A stretch of 11,934 nucleotides of DNA, taken from positions 1 through 11,934 of the forward strand of contig CAKVND010000056.1 of assembly GCA_934777245.1 (NCBI GenBank). The letters run 5' to 3'. Positions 6,792 through 11,934 of this stretch are shown here, piece after piece; the stretch's first letter is position 1; each line of letters begins with the position of its first letter. Under the pieces are notes generated by a model. That model did no database searches and was not told the origin of the DNA. It saw nothing but the letters and a program-made list of their open reading frames with translations. The translations under genes and the position numbers were made by a program. The stretch is from an uncultured Candidatus Melainabacteria bacterium. GTDB taxonomy: Bacteria > Cyanobacteriota > Vampirovibrionia > Gastranaerophilales > Gastranaerophilaceae.

Positions 6792-7513
6792 ATAAAGATT
6801 TGATTCAAAAAAGATTTGCGAAAAATTTAGATACATATAATGATAATGCAAAAATTCAAAAACGCATGGCTGAAAGGCTTTTGTCTTTTTTAGACAAAAA
6901 AGAATTCGCATCTATCCTTGAAATCGGTTGCGGAACTGGTTTTTTAACATCTCTTTTAAATGACAAATTTAAATTTGAAAAGTATACAGCAAACGATATT
7001 GTACCTGATTGCGAAAAATACATAAAAGAAATAAATCCAAATATTAATTTTATTGCAGATGATATAGAACTTGCCGTAAAAAATAGCGATAAAAAATACG
7101 ATTTAATTATTTCTAATGCGGCTTTTCAATGGGTTGAAAATTTAGAAGGTTTTATTAATTTATTAATATCAAAACTTAATAAAAATGGAATTCTTTTATT
7201 TTCAACATTTGGGCCGGAAAACTTTAGAGAAGTTAATTTCGTGCTTGGTAAAACTTTGCCATATTATTCGATTTACGAACTAGACGAAATGTTGAAAAAC
7301 TATGACAAAAAAATCGAACAAGAAATGCATGTAATGGCATTTAAAACTCCAAAAGATATTCTAAAACATATTAAGTCAACAGGAGTTAATGCTCTAGAGA
7401 TGGTGTCTTGGACAAAATCTGATATGCAAAAATTTGAAAACGGTTATAATAATTTTTGCTCAAAATCACCAACATTAACATATCACCCGATTTATGTTTT
7501 GATAAAAGTTTAG
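6788..7513 (+). CDS. bioC: Malonyl-ACP O-methyltransferase BioC
   Basis: BioC methylates the free carboxyl of malonyl-ACP with S-adenosylmethionine, disguising it so that the fatty-acid machinery can extend it to the pimeloyl stage. The 241-residue product has the class I methyltransferase fold: RFAKNLDTYNDNA near the start, motif I LEIGCGTG (44-51), the acidic ND after strand 2 (69-70), DD at 91-92, and the BioC-typical SNAAFQWV (109-116). FGPENFREV (141-149) and the closing LTYHPIYVLIKV are also typical. ATG 6788 is chosen over TTG 6773 because ggag (6775-6778) is placed nine bases before it, it overlaps the bioG stop as ATGA, and homology starts at NKDLIQKRF. Only these two biotin genes are here; bioF, bioA, bioD and bioB must be elsewhere if present. 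Confidence 0.92.
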   Translation: MNKDLIQKRFAKNLDTYNDNAKIQKRMAERLLSFLDKKEFASILEIGCGTGFLTSLLNDKFKFEKYTANDIVPDCEKYIKEINPNINFIADDIELAVKNSDKKYDLIISNAAFQWVENLEGFINLLISKLNKNGILLFSTFGPENFREVNFVLGKTLPYYSIYELDEMLKNYDKKIEQEMHVMAFKTPKDILKHIKSTGVNALEMVSWTKSDMQKFENGYNNFCSKSPTLTYHPIYVLIKV

Positions 7514-7534
7514 AATAATCAGTTTATTATTTTT
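7514..7534 (+). terminator. Weak possible terminator of bioG-bioC
   Basis: aataat (7514-7519) can pair with attatt (7526-7531) around cagttt, with a few T following. The stem is A-T only, so it would be weak. No better terminator is seen before the next gene. Confidence 0.25.
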
Positions 7535-7679
7535 CCCATTCTGCTTTTTGTGGAAAAATATCATTTATAAATTTTTTTAGATTCTCTCTAGTTTTGCTAT
7601 TCCCATTTTCTACATCATTCAAACAAAATAACATCAGACAATGCGAACTTAAAACAGCTTTATAGAATATATAGATGCC
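7527..7679 (-). pseudogene. Possible 3' remnant of a minus-strand gene
   Basis: On the minus strand a stop-free frame of 50 codons runs from just after a TAA (7682-7680) to TAA at 7529-7527 and reads like the end of a protein: SHCLMLFCLNDVENG, then NLKKFINDIFPQKAEWEK. The only ATG (7634-7632) has no ribosome binding site and would give 35 residues. I do not recognise the family. It may be the decayed tail of a lost gene or a chance frame; amphipathic, charged character favours the former only slightly. Confidence 0.25.
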
Positions 7680-7698
7680 TTAATTCTTAAATTTGCTA

Positions 7699-7727
7699 TT
7701 GATTGTTTTTTAATTTTGAGGTAATAT
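7699..7727 (+). promoter_or_regulatory. Sigma70-type promoter of the winged-helix regulator
   Basis: TTGATT (7699-7704) and TAATAT (7722-7727) are separated by an optimal 17 bases. The predicted start near 7734 gives a leader of about 49 bases, ending in aaaggg (7771-7776) six bases before ATG 7783. Confidence 0.5.
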
Positions 7728-7782
7728 TTAACAATAATCACAAATCGTAGTGGCAAATTAGACTCAAAATAAAGGGATTTAT

Positions 7783-8832
7783 ATGTTCAAAAATTCTGCA
7801 CCTAGGCAAATTTCCGTTGCGGAAATGGCTCCACATGTGCATAGTTTTAAAATCGGCGAAAACAAAGTTGATAAAATTTCGGCATGGCTTATCAAATGGA
7901 TTGAAGCAAATTTAGATTCCGGAAGAATAAAACCTTATGACAAATTGCCTTCAAAAGCGGATTTAGCTTTTCATACAAGCGTAAGCGTCGGTACTATTCA
8001 AAATGTTTTTCGTTTTGTAGAAGACGCAGGGCTTATAGAATCCAAACAAAGGCTTGGTACTTACATTAAAAACCCTGATATTGCACCAAAATTTAAGAAA
8101 CTGACCTCTAAACGCGAAATGGTTGTTGAAATAATAAAAAAACATATTTTAGAATATGGTTATAAATGTGGAGTTTGTTTGAATTCGACTAGAAAGCTTG
8201 CGGAAATTACCGGCATGTCGACTGCAACAGTTAGGATTGCTATCGGTACATTAATATCTGAAGGGATTATTGAAAAAGTTGGAAATACATTTGTAATAAA
8301 AAAACTGGATTTTGAAATAGATGATATTCAAGCACAAACTCTTGTTGACAAAGTTGCTTTTACACTAAAAGAATATATAAATAAAAATTTTGCTGAAGGT
8401 GACAGGCTACCTACGAATTCCGAACTCGCAAAAACGTTTAAAGTAAGTGTAAAAACAATTCATGATGCGATTAAAATTTTATCAAAACAAGGAATTTTGA
8501 TTTCGAGACGAGGGCAATATGGCACTACTGTTAAAAATAATGCAAATCAAACTCGATTATATCAGTATGAAGAAATTGAATTAAAAATAAAACATTTTTT
8601 GGTTGAAAAATGTGAAATTGGTGTAAAATTACCTTCGATAGAAGAATTTTCAGAATTTTTTAACGTAAGTCCTAAAACAATAAAAAAAGCGCTTGACAAT
8701 TTAGCAGAAGATGGGTATTTAAGATTTAGTCGCGGTAGATATGGTGGAACTTTTGTTGTTGACATCCCTCAAAGCGTCAACGAAGCTTATAAATGGCTGG
8801 CTATCAGTTCCGATTATGTTGCAAACACTTGA
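7783..8832 (+). CDS. DNA-binding regulator with four tandem GntR-type winged helices
   Basis: A predicted DNA-binding protein of 349 residues that appears to be almost entirely four winged helix-turn-helix units in a row. Unit 1 (about 28-97) has KLPSKADLAFHTSVSVGTIQ and a LGTYI wing. Unit 2 (about 110-173) has RKLAEITGMSTATVRIAIGT and GIIEKVGNTFVI. Unit 3 (about 184-251) has RLPTNSELAKTFKVSVKTIH and a RRGQYGTTV wing. Unit 4 (about 262-327) has KLPSIEEFSEFFNVSPKTIK and a RGRYGGTFV wing. Units 1, 3 and 4 keep the GntR signature (LPS/T, LA-like, VS-x-x-T-I, wing glycine); unit 2 has lost the LPS and most of the wing. Ordinary GntR proteins have one such unit plus an effector domain; none is visible here, only short tails. 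The ligand and target are unknown. It ends 64 bases before infC, whose promoters overlap its stop. It could be annotated simply as a GntR-family regulator. Confidence 0.85.
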   Translation: MFKNSAPRQISVAEMAPHVHSFKIGENKVDKISAWLIKWIEANLDSGRIKPYDKLPSKADLAFHTSVSVGTIQNVFRFVEDAGLIESKQRLGTYIKNPDIAPKFKKLTSKREMVVEIIKKHILEYGYKCGVCLNSTRKLAEITGMSTATVRIAIGTLISEGIIEKVGNTFVIKKLDFEIDDIQAQTLVDKVAFTLKEYINKNFAEGDRLPTNSELAKTFKVSVKTIHDAIKILSKQGILISRRGQYGTTVKNNANQTRLYQYEEIELKIKHFLVEKCEIGVKLPSIEEFSEFFNVSPKTIKKALDNLAEDGYLRFSRGRYGGTFVVDIPQSVNEAYKWLAISSDYVANT

Positions 8833-8856
8833 AAAATGGCTAAATCATGGTATTAT
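8829..8856 (+). promoter_or_regulatory. Promoter P1 of infC
   Basis: TTGAAA (8829-8834), overlapping the stop codon of the upstream gene, and TATTAT (8851-8856) have a 16-base spacer. Transcription would start near 8863. Confidence 0.45.
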
Positions 8857-8868
8857 TAAGAAGAAAAG

Positions 8869-8874
8869 TATAAT
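8869..8874 (+). promoter_or_regulatory. Possible second infC -10 box
   Basis: A perfect TATAAT at 8869-8874 lies so that transcription would start near 8881, directly before the aaggag ribosome binding site. The -35 region is poor. It argues that the infC message does not include the in-frame ATGs at 8741 and 8816. Confidence 0.4.
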
Positions 8875-8883
8875 TTTAACAAA

Positions 8884-8899
8884 AAGGAGAATAATTATC
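8884..8899 (+). promoter_or_regulatory. infC ribosome binding site followed by ATA-ATT-ATC
   Basis: AAGGAG (8884-8889) is followed by three in-frame isoleucine codons, ATA 8891, ATT 8894 and ATC 8897, and no ATG, GTG or TTG. Spacing favours ATC (seven bases) over ATT (four bases). IF3 genes in several bacteria start with AUU or AUC, which IF3 itself discriminates against, giving negative feedback on its own translation. Confidence 0.7.
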
Positions 8900-9442
8900 G
8901 CAAACGAAGAAAGGGGCCAAAGAGGCTCAGGCAAAGATAAACCTCTAATAAATGAAAGAATTAGAGCAAGAGAAGTTAGATTAATTGATGAAAATGGTAA
9001 TAATCACGGAATAGTACCAACATCCCAAGCGATGAAAATGGCGGAAGAAGCAGAATTAGATTTGGTTGTAATCAGTCCTAATCAAGCTCCTCCGGTAGCA
9101 AAGATTTTAAATTACGGTAAATATAAGTACGAACTTGAAAAGAAAGCAAAAGAAGCTAAAAAGAAACAGCATGTAGTTGACGTTAAAGAAATTAAAGTTC
9201 GCTACAAAATTGATACTCACGATTATGAAGTTCGATTAAAAAATATCAGAAAATTTATTTCTCAAGGTAATAAAGTTAAAATCGTTGTAATGTTAAGAGG
9301 TCGTGAAATGCAGCATTCTTCATTAGCTATAGATTTAGCAAACAGATTTATTGCTGATTTAGAAAACGATCCAGTAACAGTAGAAAAGAAACCAATGGTT
9401 GAGGGCAGAAATGTAACTGCTTGGTTAGCTCCACAAGGTTAA
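8897..9442 (+). CDS. infC: Translation initiation factor IF-3 with a non-canonical start codon
   Basis: IF3 binds the 30S subunit, keeps it apart from 50S and checks the start codon-initiator tRNA pairing. From ATC 8897 the product has 181 residues. The N-terminal domain has INERIRAREVRLIDENG (18-34), LDLVVISPNQAPPVAKILNYG (54-74); the basic helical linker is KYELEKKAKEAKKKQH; the C-terminal domain has VKEIKVRYKIDTHDYEVR, VMLRGREMQH and EGRNVTAWLAP. The linker region looks cyanobacterium-like. The frame is open upstream, with ATGs at 8816 and 8741, but those overlap the preceding gene, lack ribosome binding sites, would add a non-homologous extension and lie at or upstream of its promoters. 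ATT 8894 is an equally possible start. It stands alone: rpmI and rplT, usual downstream partners, are absent and a terminator follows. Confidence 0.93.
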   Translation: MANEERGQRGSGKDKPLINERIRAREVRLIDENGNNHGIVPTSQAMKMAEEAELDLVVISPNQAPPVAKILNYGKYKYELEKKAKEAKKKQHVVDVKEIKVRYKIDTHDYEVRLKNIRKFISQGNKVKIVVMLRGREMQHSSLAIDLANRFIADLENDPVTVEKKPMVEGRNVTAWLAPQG

Positions 9443-9456
9443 ATTTTATATATAAT

Positions 9457-9490
9457 AAAAGGAAGAGAACAAAAGAACTCTTCCTTTTTT
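9457..9490 (+). terminator. Rho-independent terminator of infC
   Basis: aaaaggaagag (9457-9467) pairs perfectly with ctcttcctttt (9478-9488) around a ten-base loop, and the right arm runs into a stretch of six T (9485-9490). Confidence 0.9.
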
Positions 9491-9514
9491 ATAAATAAAA
9501 TAAATAAAAAAGAC

Positions 9515-9542
9515 TTGATTAAAAATATTTAGTAAGTATAAT
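9515..9542 (+). promoter_or_regulatory. Promoter of tRNA-Phe
   Basis: TTGATT (9515-9520) and a perfect TATAAT (9537-9542) are 16 bases apart. Transcription would start near 9549-9551, leaving a leader of about 73 bases before the tRNA. Confidence 0.65.
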
Positions 9543-9573
9543 AATCTTACGGGCTTAAAGAGACCGCAAAAGT

Positions 9574-9603
9574 AGGAAACGTAGAGTTTATTCTACCAAT
9601 CCT
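9574..9603 (+). other. Hairpin in the tRNA-Phe leader
   Basis: agga (9574-9577) pairs with tcct (9600-9603) and gtaga (9581-9585) with tctac (9592-9596), separated by a symmetric aac/caa internal loop and closed by a six-base loop. It lies in the part of the transcript that must be removed to mature the tRNA. It may aid processing or be a chance fold; it matches no riboswitch class I know. Confidence 0.3.
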
Positions 9604-9622
9604 GTGAAAATTAAATAAATAT

Positions 9623-9695
9623 GCCGCAATAGCTCAGTTGGTAGAGCAAGGGACTGAAAATCCCTGTGTCCTTGGTTCAATTCCGAGTTGCGGCA
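9623..9695 (+). tRNA. tRNA-Phe (anticodon GAA)
   Basis: All arms fold. The acceptor pairs GCCGCAA (9623-9629) with TTGCGGC (9688-9694), with discriminator A9695. The D stem is GCTC/GAGC (9632-9635, 9644-9647). The anticodon stem is AGGGA/TCCCT (9649-9653, 9661-9665) with loop CTGAAAA, anticodon GAA at 9656-9658. The T arm is CTTGG/CCGAG (9671-9675, 9683-9687) around TTCAATT. The 3' CCA is not encoded, so it is added by nucleotidyltransferase. It has its own promoter, and a T-run follows at 9698-9704. Confidence 0.97.
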
Positions 9696-9743
9696 TATTT
9701 TTTTATTTGTTCTATATTGTTTTTACAACCGCAACTCGGAATT
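9679..9743. repeat. Inverted copy of the tRNA-Phe 3' end
   Basis: aattccgagttgcgg in the tRNA (9679-9693) is repeated exactly, in inverted orientation, at 9729-9743, with 35 bases between. The match stops abruptly at both ends. Tandem integration at a tRNA would give direct, not inverted, copies, so this may be a rearranged attachment-site scar or a fold-back in the tRNA trailer that could compete with the T and acceptor arms. Confidence 0.7.
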
Positions 9744-9866
9744 ATATCTTATATACGTTTCGCCGCTAATCGCGGGCTCAACTTCCTCTGTAATTTATTG
9801 AGTGCTTTGATTACTACAGACGGTGCGATTATTTAGGGTTTTTGGTTTAAATAGGGCGTTTGAGGG

Positions 9867-10028
9867 GTCGGAAATAATACTACCATTCGTAATTCAAATT
9901 ACTCCAAAATACTCATTTTACGGACTAACGGATGGTATGATTATTTCGGGCAATATGTTTCAAATCCGTGTGATTACTAGTTTTAGGGTATATTCAAGAC
10001 TCGTTACGAATGGTTTGATTATTTCGGA
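9867..10028. repeat. Block of related short repeats in both orientations
   Basis: A 24-base unit at 10005-10028 has a direct copy at 9927-9950 (20 of 24 match) and an inverted copy at 9867-9890 (20 of 24 match). Shorter partial copies, keeping the gattatt or gattact core, are seen near 9801-9818, 9818-9838 and 9963-9987. The outer inverted pair could close a large hairpin. Origin unknown. Confidence 0.55.
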
Positions 10029-10143
10029 GAGTCCATTTTGAAATTTTGCTCCGAAAGAGTGCCGAAAAATTAGGAAAAAATTTTTTCAAAATTCCTGTGG
10101 CATGAAAAATTTTAATTGATTCAAAACAGACACAAAGGTCAGA

Positions 10144-10182
10144 GTTAATGTTCTCATTTGCATCTAAAAGTGCAAGATTAAC
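10144..10182. repeat. Hairpin with two stem segments
   Basis: gttaat (10144-10149) pairs with attaac (10177-10182) and ttgca (10158-10162) with tgcaa (10171-10175) around an eight-base loop. It lies downstream of the minus-strand reductase operon, about 55 bases beyond its stop, but has no T-run on that strand, so a terminator role is doubtful. Confidence 0.3.
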
Positions 10183-10235
10183 TTCACTTGAAACTTTTGA
10201 TTGTCAAGTTTTATAATATTTCATTATAAGTTTTT

Positions 10236-11246
10236 TTATTTCAAGTCTTTAGTTTCTTGAGATTTGACAGTTCCTAACTTAGCAATATCTTTGTCTGTTC
10301 TATTGCCCCAAATTTTTATTTTTTCTAATTCTTTTTCAATTTTTATAAACTCTTCTTCTGTTAATTGAATATTTGAAGCACCTAAATTTTCAATAACTCT
10401 TTCATCTTTTCTCATTCCTGGGATAGGTACAACATGTGGGTATTTGTGTAACATCCAAGCGAGAGAAATTTGAGCAGGTGTTGCATTTTTTTGAGTTGAA
10501 ACTTCTTTCAATAAGTCCAATAGCGGTTGATTCTTCTCCATATTTTCAGGAGCAAATCTTGTAATAACTCGTCTTACATCATCTCCTTTGTATTGGGTAT
10601 TTTTACTGTACTTTCCGCTTAAAAACCCGCTTGCCATTGGAGAAAACGCAACAAAACCTATATTTAATTCTTTGCATAAAGGAATAACGTCTTTTTCAAA
10701 CATTCTTTCCATCATAGAATATTCTGATTGTATTGCTGATAATGGTGTAACTGCGTGAGCTTTTTTTATCTGTTCAACTGTCGATTGTGATTGTCCCCAA
10801 GCTCTTATTTTACCTTCTTTTATAAATTCACCCATCCAACTTGCGACTTCTTCTACATCGCTATCTAGGGGAACCCTATGTTCGTAGTATATATCAATAT
10901 AATCTGTTTGAAGTCTTTTTAAAGAATCGTTTAATGCATTAGTAACTCCTTTTTTAGAAAGTTTTCCTTCAGGAATTTCTTGACCTTTCTGGAATACTGG
11001 AACAAATTTTGTTGTTAAAATAATTTTATCTCTGAAAGGTTTAACAGCTTTTCCAACAAGTTCTTCATTAACAAAAGGTCCATAGGCTTCTGCCGTATCA
11101 AATAAGGTACAGCCTAAATCATAGGCTTTTCTTATTAGTTGTATAGAGTTTTCTTCTGATGGAATTTCGCCATATCCATGACTAAATCCCATGCAACCCA
11201 TACCGATTTCAGATACTTCTATATTTCTTAGTTTTCTGTATTTCAT
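10236..11246 (-). CDS. Aldo/keto reductase, AKR13-like
   Basis: A TIM-barrel NADPH-dependent oxidoreductase expected to reduce aldehydes or ketones to alcohols in the cytoplasm; the natural substrate cannot be read from sequence. The 336-residue product is full length. The catalytic tetrad is complete: Asp50 and Tyr55 in FDTAEAYG, Lys80 in LTTKF, His123 in YYEHRV. Other family marks are IGMGCMGFS (14-22), NEELVGKA, IREGK-like FIKEGKIRAWGQSQ (141-154), FVAFSPMASGFLSGKY and the cofactor-binding IPGMRKDERVIENLGA. The GQSQ replaces the more usual GLSE after the sixth strand. ATG 11246 has AAGGAG eight bases upstream. It follows the other reductase gene by 16 bases, so the two form one operon whose promoter lies off the window. 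Confidence 0.92.
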   Translation of the reverse strand: MKYRKLRNIEVSEIGMGCMGFSHGYGEIPSEENSIQLIRKAYDLGCTLFDTAEAYGPFVNEELVGKAVKPFRDKIILTTKFVPVFQKGQEIPEGKLSKKGVTNALNDSLKRLQTDYIDIYYEHRVPLDSDVEEVASWMGEFIKEGKIRAWGQSQSTVEQIKKAHAVTPLSAIQSEYSMMERMFEKDVIPLCKELNIGFVAFSPMASGFLSGKYSKNTQYKGDDVRRVITRFAPENMEKNQPLLDLLKEVSTQKNATPAQISLAWMLHKYPHVVPIPGMRKDERVIENLGASNIQLTEEEFIKIEKELEKIKIWGNRTDKDIAKLGTVKSQETKDLK

Positions 11247-11262
11247 AAATTTTTCTCCTTAA

Positions 11263-11934
11263 TTAAATATTGTATTCCATCGCACGTTCAAGAAAATCTT
11301 TCACAATTTCTCCTGTATTTCTTGAGATAAAACAAGTTCTACCGGTGTCCAATTTTTTGATTTCATCCATTTCACATTGTGAAATTTCAAAATCAAAAAT
11401 GTCCAAATTTTCTTTCATTCTTGCCGGATTTGAAGATTTTACAATAGGTACAATTCCTCTTTGAACTAGCCATCGAAGAACTATTTGTGCAACTGTTTTG
11501 TTATGATTATGTGCAATTTGCAATAAGGTTTCATTCTCAAAAAGTCTTGATTGTCCTGCTGCGAGTGGTGACCAAGCTTGCATTAAAATATTTTCGCTAT
11601 CCAAATATTTCTTTTCATCTTCTCGTTGGAAAAATACGTTGCACTCAACTAAATTTACCATTGGTTTTATTTTATTAAAGAAAATAAAATCAGCAGTTCT
11701 ATCTTGCGTAAAATTATCAATCCCTATTGCTCTGACTTTTCCATCTTCGTAAAGTTCTTCTAATGCTCTCCAAGCTCCATAATAATCATCGTATGGTTGA
11801 TGGATTAAATATAAATCCAAATAATCTAACCCCAATTTAGATAAGGATTTTTCAAAACCTCTTTTGGCTCCTTCGTAACTCGTATCAGTTATCCATAATT
11901 TAGTTGTAATAAATAATTCATCACGAGGAATTCC
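11263..11934 (-). CDS. Aldo/keto reductase, AKR5 (2,5-diketogluconate reductase-like), N-terminus outside window
   Basis: The frame is open to the right edge; 223 residues are visible of an expected 270-285, so about 50-60 N-terminal residues, including the catalytic Asp and Tyr, are missing. Visible marks are IPRDELFITTKLW with the catalytic Lys (visible residue 12), SLSKLGLDYLDLYLIHQP with the catalytic His (visible residue 45), WRALEELYEDGKVRAIGIDNF, LVECNVFFQ, AWSPLAAGQ, IVLRWLVQRGIVPIVKSSNP and MKENLDIFDFEIS. IGIDNF stands for the usual IGVSNF. It belongs to a different aldo/keto branch from its neighbour, so the pair did not arise by recent tandem duplication. The true start is upstream of 11934; the in-frame TTG at 11835 is internal to the fold. 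Confidence 0.93.
   Translation of the reverse strand, partial: GIPRDELFITTKLWITDTSYEGAKRGFEKSLSKLGLDYLDLYLIHQPYDDYYGAWRALEELYEDGKVRAIGIDNFTQDRTADFIFFNKIKPMVNLVECNVFFQREDEKKYLDSENILMQAWSPLAAGQSRLFENETLLQIAHNHNKTVAQIVLRWLVQRGIVPIVKSSNPARMKENLDIFDFEISQCEMDEIKKLDTGRTCFISRNTGEIVKDFLERAMEYNI

Larger units (their letters stand above)
9696..10235. other. Gene-free, repeat-rich stretch between tRNA-Phe and the aldo/keto reductase operon
   Basis: About 540 bp without a convincing gene. The left part (9729-10028) looks less AT-skewed than its surroundings and is filled with related motifs around tgattattt(c)gg in both orientations. A plus-strand frame at 9823-10041 covers the repeats but starts at GTG without a ribosome binding site. 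On the minus strand, 10203-9997 is stop-free for 69 codons (for example SSEVNLALLDANENINSD, later FHATGILKKFFPNF) but has no start codon near its beginning; a shorter protein-like stop-to-stop frame (9794-9726) ends in SGETYIRYNSELRL. These may be decayed coding sequence or parts of a dispersed repeat. The right part has a hairpin (10144-10182) and an A-T stem at 10211-10229. Confidence 0.5.

Noticed and set aside
8741..8896. N-terminal extension of IF3 from ATG 8741 or ATG 8816.
   Set aside because: It overlaps the preceding gene, lacks a ribosome binding site, spans the infC promoters and has no resemblance to IF3.
9549..9622. Riboswitch in the tRNA-Phe leader.
   Set aside because: The fold and conserved bases do not match any riboswitch class I know, and a tRNA is an unlikely target.
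9744..10040. CRISPR array.
   Set aside because: The repeats are imperfect, irregularly spaced and in both orientations, and no cas gene is present.
9823..10041. Plus-strand 72-codon frame with internal similarity (TDGMIIS, TNGLIIS).
   Set aside because: It starts at GTG without a ribosome binding site, and the similarity is explained by the nucleotide repeats, which also occur inverted.
10188..10217. Plus-strand promoter-like TTGAAA-N18-TATAAT facing the end of the reductase operon.
   Set aside because: No gene or structured RNA follows on that strand; it would only make antisense, and such matches are frequent in AT-rich sequence.

Overview
The window is AT-rich (roughly one third G+C by eye) bacterial chromosome. 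It carries mostly housekeeping and biosynthetic genes. The best guess for the source is a gut-type member of Candidatus Melainabacteria (Vampirovibrionia, Gastranaerophilales). Three things point that way: the cyanobacterium-like central helix of IF3, a tRNA gene without an encoded CCA, and a low-GC genome that still has ordinary sigma70-type promoters and Shine-Dalgarno sites. No rRNA is present, so this is an inference, and a low-GC Firmicute-like source is not excluded.

Layout: (1) 1-399, the C-terminal end of ClpB, closed by a UUCG-loop terminator. (2) About 470 bp without a gene, holding an imperfect long hairpin, a degenerate GTCATTG-type repeat and a small dyad, then the ilvC promoter. 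(3) ilvC (branched-chain amino acid synthesis) as a single-gene unit with its own terminator. (4) dprA-topA, overlapping by ATGA, with a near-bidirectional terminator. (5) A convergent minus-strand gene for a small exported protein of unknown function, divergent from (6) bioG-bioC, a two-gene unit that makes and releases the methyl-masked pimeloyl chain for biotin synthesis. (7) A possible minus-strand gene remnant, then a regulator made of four tandem GntR-type winged helices. (8) infC, with no ATG/GTG/TTG start at the expected place but with ATA-ATT-ATC after a strong Shine-Dalgarno site. (9) tRNA-Phe(GAA) with its own promoter. (10) A gene-free, repeat-rich stretch (about 9696-10235) that begins with an inverted copy of the tRNA 3' end. 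(11) Two aldo/keto reductase genes in a minus-strand operon; the first one runs off the right edge.

I see no complete defence, mobile or CRISPR system. The points most worth a second look are the four-winged-helix regulator, the non-canonical infC start, a recurring promoter style (TGnTAAAAT exactly six bases before the ATG of dprA and of bioG, implying leaderless mRNAs), and the repeat block with the inverted tRNA fragment.
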